This document shows positions 4,792 to 6,148 of a stretch of 6,148 bases of DNA, one piece after another. This DNA comes from Bdellovibrionales bacterium. GTDB lineage: Bacteria; Bdellovibrionota; UBA1018. A program made the translations under genes and the position numbers. The notes below the pieces were generated by a model. That model saw nothing but the letters and a program-made list of their open reading frames with translations, had not been told where the DNA came from and ran no database searches. The stretch is from contig JAGWZD010000128.1 of NCBI GenBank assembly GCA_018968995.1, positions 1 to 6,148 of the forward strand, read 5' to 3'. The first letter of the stretch is position 1. Each line of letters begins with the position of its first letter.

Positions 4792-6148
4792 TGGAGGGAT
4801 TTGCTTTAGTCCTACCTGAAATTTATCTTGCACTGACGGTGCTCGGTCTTATCGTTGGCGAAAGCGCGAATCACGAAGAGCGCGCGCGCCTAGTTCTACC
4901 GACAAGCTTGCTGGGAATTGGCGGCGCTGCGATTCAGTCGGCACTGATTTATCGAGGAGACCCGCAGCAAATTTTTTCCGGCACTCTTTCGATAGATGGT
5001 CTGAGTCTTTTTTTTAAGTTTCTGTTTCTCACGTTAGCTGCGGCAGGAGTGTCGTCTGCATGTCTCGGCGGTGAAATTCCAAAGAAGAGTCGGGCCGAGT
5101 TTTGCGCGATTTTACTGACAGGCTGTTTATCGTTGATGCTCGCGGCCGCTGCGTCGAATCTTTTTTTGGTGCTTGTCTCACTTCAAGTGGCAGGTGCCTG
5201 CGCTTATATGTTGTCGGGCTTCGGTCTCTCGAGCGCTGCTGCGAGAGCATCCATTAAGCTGGGATTTGCATCGCTGGCTTCGGGTGCATTTTTGCTTCTT
5301 GGGGCCCTTTCATTATTTCTTTTGGCTGGAACAGCCAATCTTTACGAGATTCATAGATTGATTGAGCCCGGCCTGGTTTCTTCAAGCACTTTGCTTTTTG
5401 TGTTCGCGGTTCTGTTCTTGGGGCTGAGCTTGCCGATGATGGTATTTCCTGGAAACTTTTGGGTTCCTGGCGTGATTCACGGTTCGAACTCTCCGGCAGC
5501 GACGTTTCTTACGCTGGGCCTACGAGCGGGCGCCTTTGCGGCAGCAGTGAGAACCTTTGTCGTTGTTTTCACCACCCCGGGGGCTTCGCCCGGAGCCTGG
5601 GCTCCCTTGGGGGGATGGGACTGGACCCAATGGCTTGCATTTAGTGCCGCGATGACTTTGATTTTTCCGGCGCTACTTGCGGTGCGCCAAACCCACGCCA
5701 AGCGCCTCCTTGCTTGTATTGCGACAGTTCAAGGGGGCTTTTTACTTCTGGGGCTTATTATTCTTGAGGAAATTGGTCTGGCCGCGATGCTCTTTGCTGT
5801 CACGGTGGACCTTCTAGCTTTCGCAGGACTCAATGCCGTGCTTTCGCGCAGCGTCGAACGTCGAGGCTCGGACGAGATGATTTATCTCAAGGGAAGCCTT
5901 CGGAACTCCCCCCAAGAAGCAGTGGCTCTCGTGTTTTTTCTGGTTTCTTGGCTAGGAGTTCCGCCGTTTGCAGGGAGTGTGGCGCGCTTCGCGCTGCTGG
6001 GTGCGGCGGTGCGGCGCGAATGGTATATTCTCGCGTTCTTGGGACTGCTGGCGTTTGTGCTGGTGGTGGTAGCCTCGGGCCGACTTATTTTGTCAGTCCT
6101 CAGTCTTGAGGAATCAGATAGCATGGGTGCGGAAAAAGGCTCGTCAGA
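4791..6148 (+). CDS. nuoN: NADH-quinone oxidoreductase subunit N (antiporter-like, divergent), 3'-partial
   Basis: The frame is open from ATG 4791 to the window edge, giving 452 codons plus 2 nt. NuoN is usually about 480 aa, so little is missing. The N-terminus (LVLPEIYLALTVLGL, 6-20), SIDGLSLFF (67-75), IKLGFASLASGAFLLLG (155-171), KRLLA (304-308) and LGVPPFAG (388-395) match NuoN motifs in order. NuoN is the antiporter-like subunit next to NuoK. Of its key charges, K158 (K156 here) and the KR pair are kept. E133 is Q132, K217 is P215, K247 is R245 and K395 is R399. The helix 7 block PFH.W.PD...G reads P220-G-N-F-W224-V-P-G with an Asn for the His. It starts on the nuoM stop codon (TAATG), consistent with coupled translation and with its place as the last subunit of a canonical nuo operon. 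Confidence 0.9.
   Translation, partial: MEGFALVLPEIYLALTVLGLIVGESANHEERARLVLPTSLLGIGGAAIQSALIYRGDPQQIFSGTLSIDGLSLFFKFLFLTLAAAGVSSACLGGEIPKKSRAEFCAILLTGCLSLMLAAAASNLFLVLVSLQVAGACAYMLSGFGLSSAAARASIKLGFASLASGAFLLLGALSLFLLAGTANLYEIHRLIEPGLVSSSTLLFVFAVLFLGLSLPMMVFPGNFWVPGVIHGSNSPAATFLTLGLRAGAFAAAVRTFVVVFTTPGASPGAWAPLGGWDWTQWLAFSAAMTLIFPALLAVRQTHAKRLLACIATVQGGFLLLGLIILEEIGLAAMLFAVTVDLLAFAGLNAVLSRSVERRGSDEMIYLKGSLRNSPQEAVALVFFLVSWLGVPPFAGSVARFALLGAAVRREWYILAFLGLLAFVLVVVASGRLILSVLSLEESDSMGAEKGSS

Noticed and set aside
5592..5605. Inverted repeat GGAGCC/GGCTCC in nuoN, next to a G/C-rich TTCG stretch
   Set aside because: The stem is 5-6 bp, sits inside an open frame and is not followed by a T run, so it is not a credible terminator or operator.
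3196..6148. Mrp-type Na+/H+ antiporter or formate hydrogenlyase/hydrogenase-4 membrane subunits instead of Nuo
   Set aside because: The order I-J-K-L-M-N, the presence of NuoJ, the NuoL lateral helix and the NuoM C-terminal YPKPILD motif fit complex I better. Mrp operons lack a NuoI-type ferredoxin.

Overview
The window is one uninterrupted, tightly packed block of six co-directional genes on the + strand. It is the nuoI-nuoJ-nuoK-nuoL-nuoM-nuoN end of a complex I (NADH:quinone oxidoreductase, NDH-1) operon. The first gene (nuoI) runs in from upstream and the last (nuoN) runs off the right edge. Gene order, sizes, membrane topology and anchored local motifs all support the assignments. The proteins are nonetheless very divergent from textbook NDH-1 subunits. 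The organism is a bacterium of moderate G+C that uses ATG, GTG and TTG starts and GAGGGG-type Shine-Dalgarno sites. A proteobacterial or Bdellovibrio-like lineage is possible, but the sequence does not settle this.

Layout: nuoI (to 482, two [4Fe-4S] ferredoxin motifs), nuoJ (479-973), nuoK (966-1274), nuoL (1264-3186), nuoM (3196-4791), nuoN (4791-window end). Four of the five junctions overlap by 1-11 nt and the fifth has a 9-nt gap. No room is left for internal promoters, terminators or RNA genes, and none was seen. The genes are probably co-transcribed and translationally coupled. NuoI would pass electrons along the peripheral arm towards quinone. NuoJ/K would form the hinge next to the quinone site. 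NuoL/M/N would form the antiporter-like arm that normally moves protons.

The striking observation is functional. NuoI keeps all eight cluster-ligand cysteines. In contrast, almost every membrane residue known to be needed for proton pumping in E. coli NDH-1 is replaced, although the neighbouring motifs that anchor the alignment remain. Examples (E. coli numbering first) are NuoK E36->Q30, NuoM E144->S138, NuoM K265->P260, NuoM E407->Q406, NuoN E133->Q132, NuoN K217->P215, and in NuoL E144, K229, K342 and K399 all replaced. Some lysines become arginine. The reading frames are intact over more than 5 kb and the structural parts of NuoL (C-terminal lateral helix and last membrane helix) persist, so this looks like a maintained complex rather than a decaying one. 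The best inference is a paralogous or lineage-specific complex I-like enzyme with an uncoupled or re-engineered membrane arm. All residue pairings were aligned by eye from remembered family motifs and need a profile alignment to confirm.
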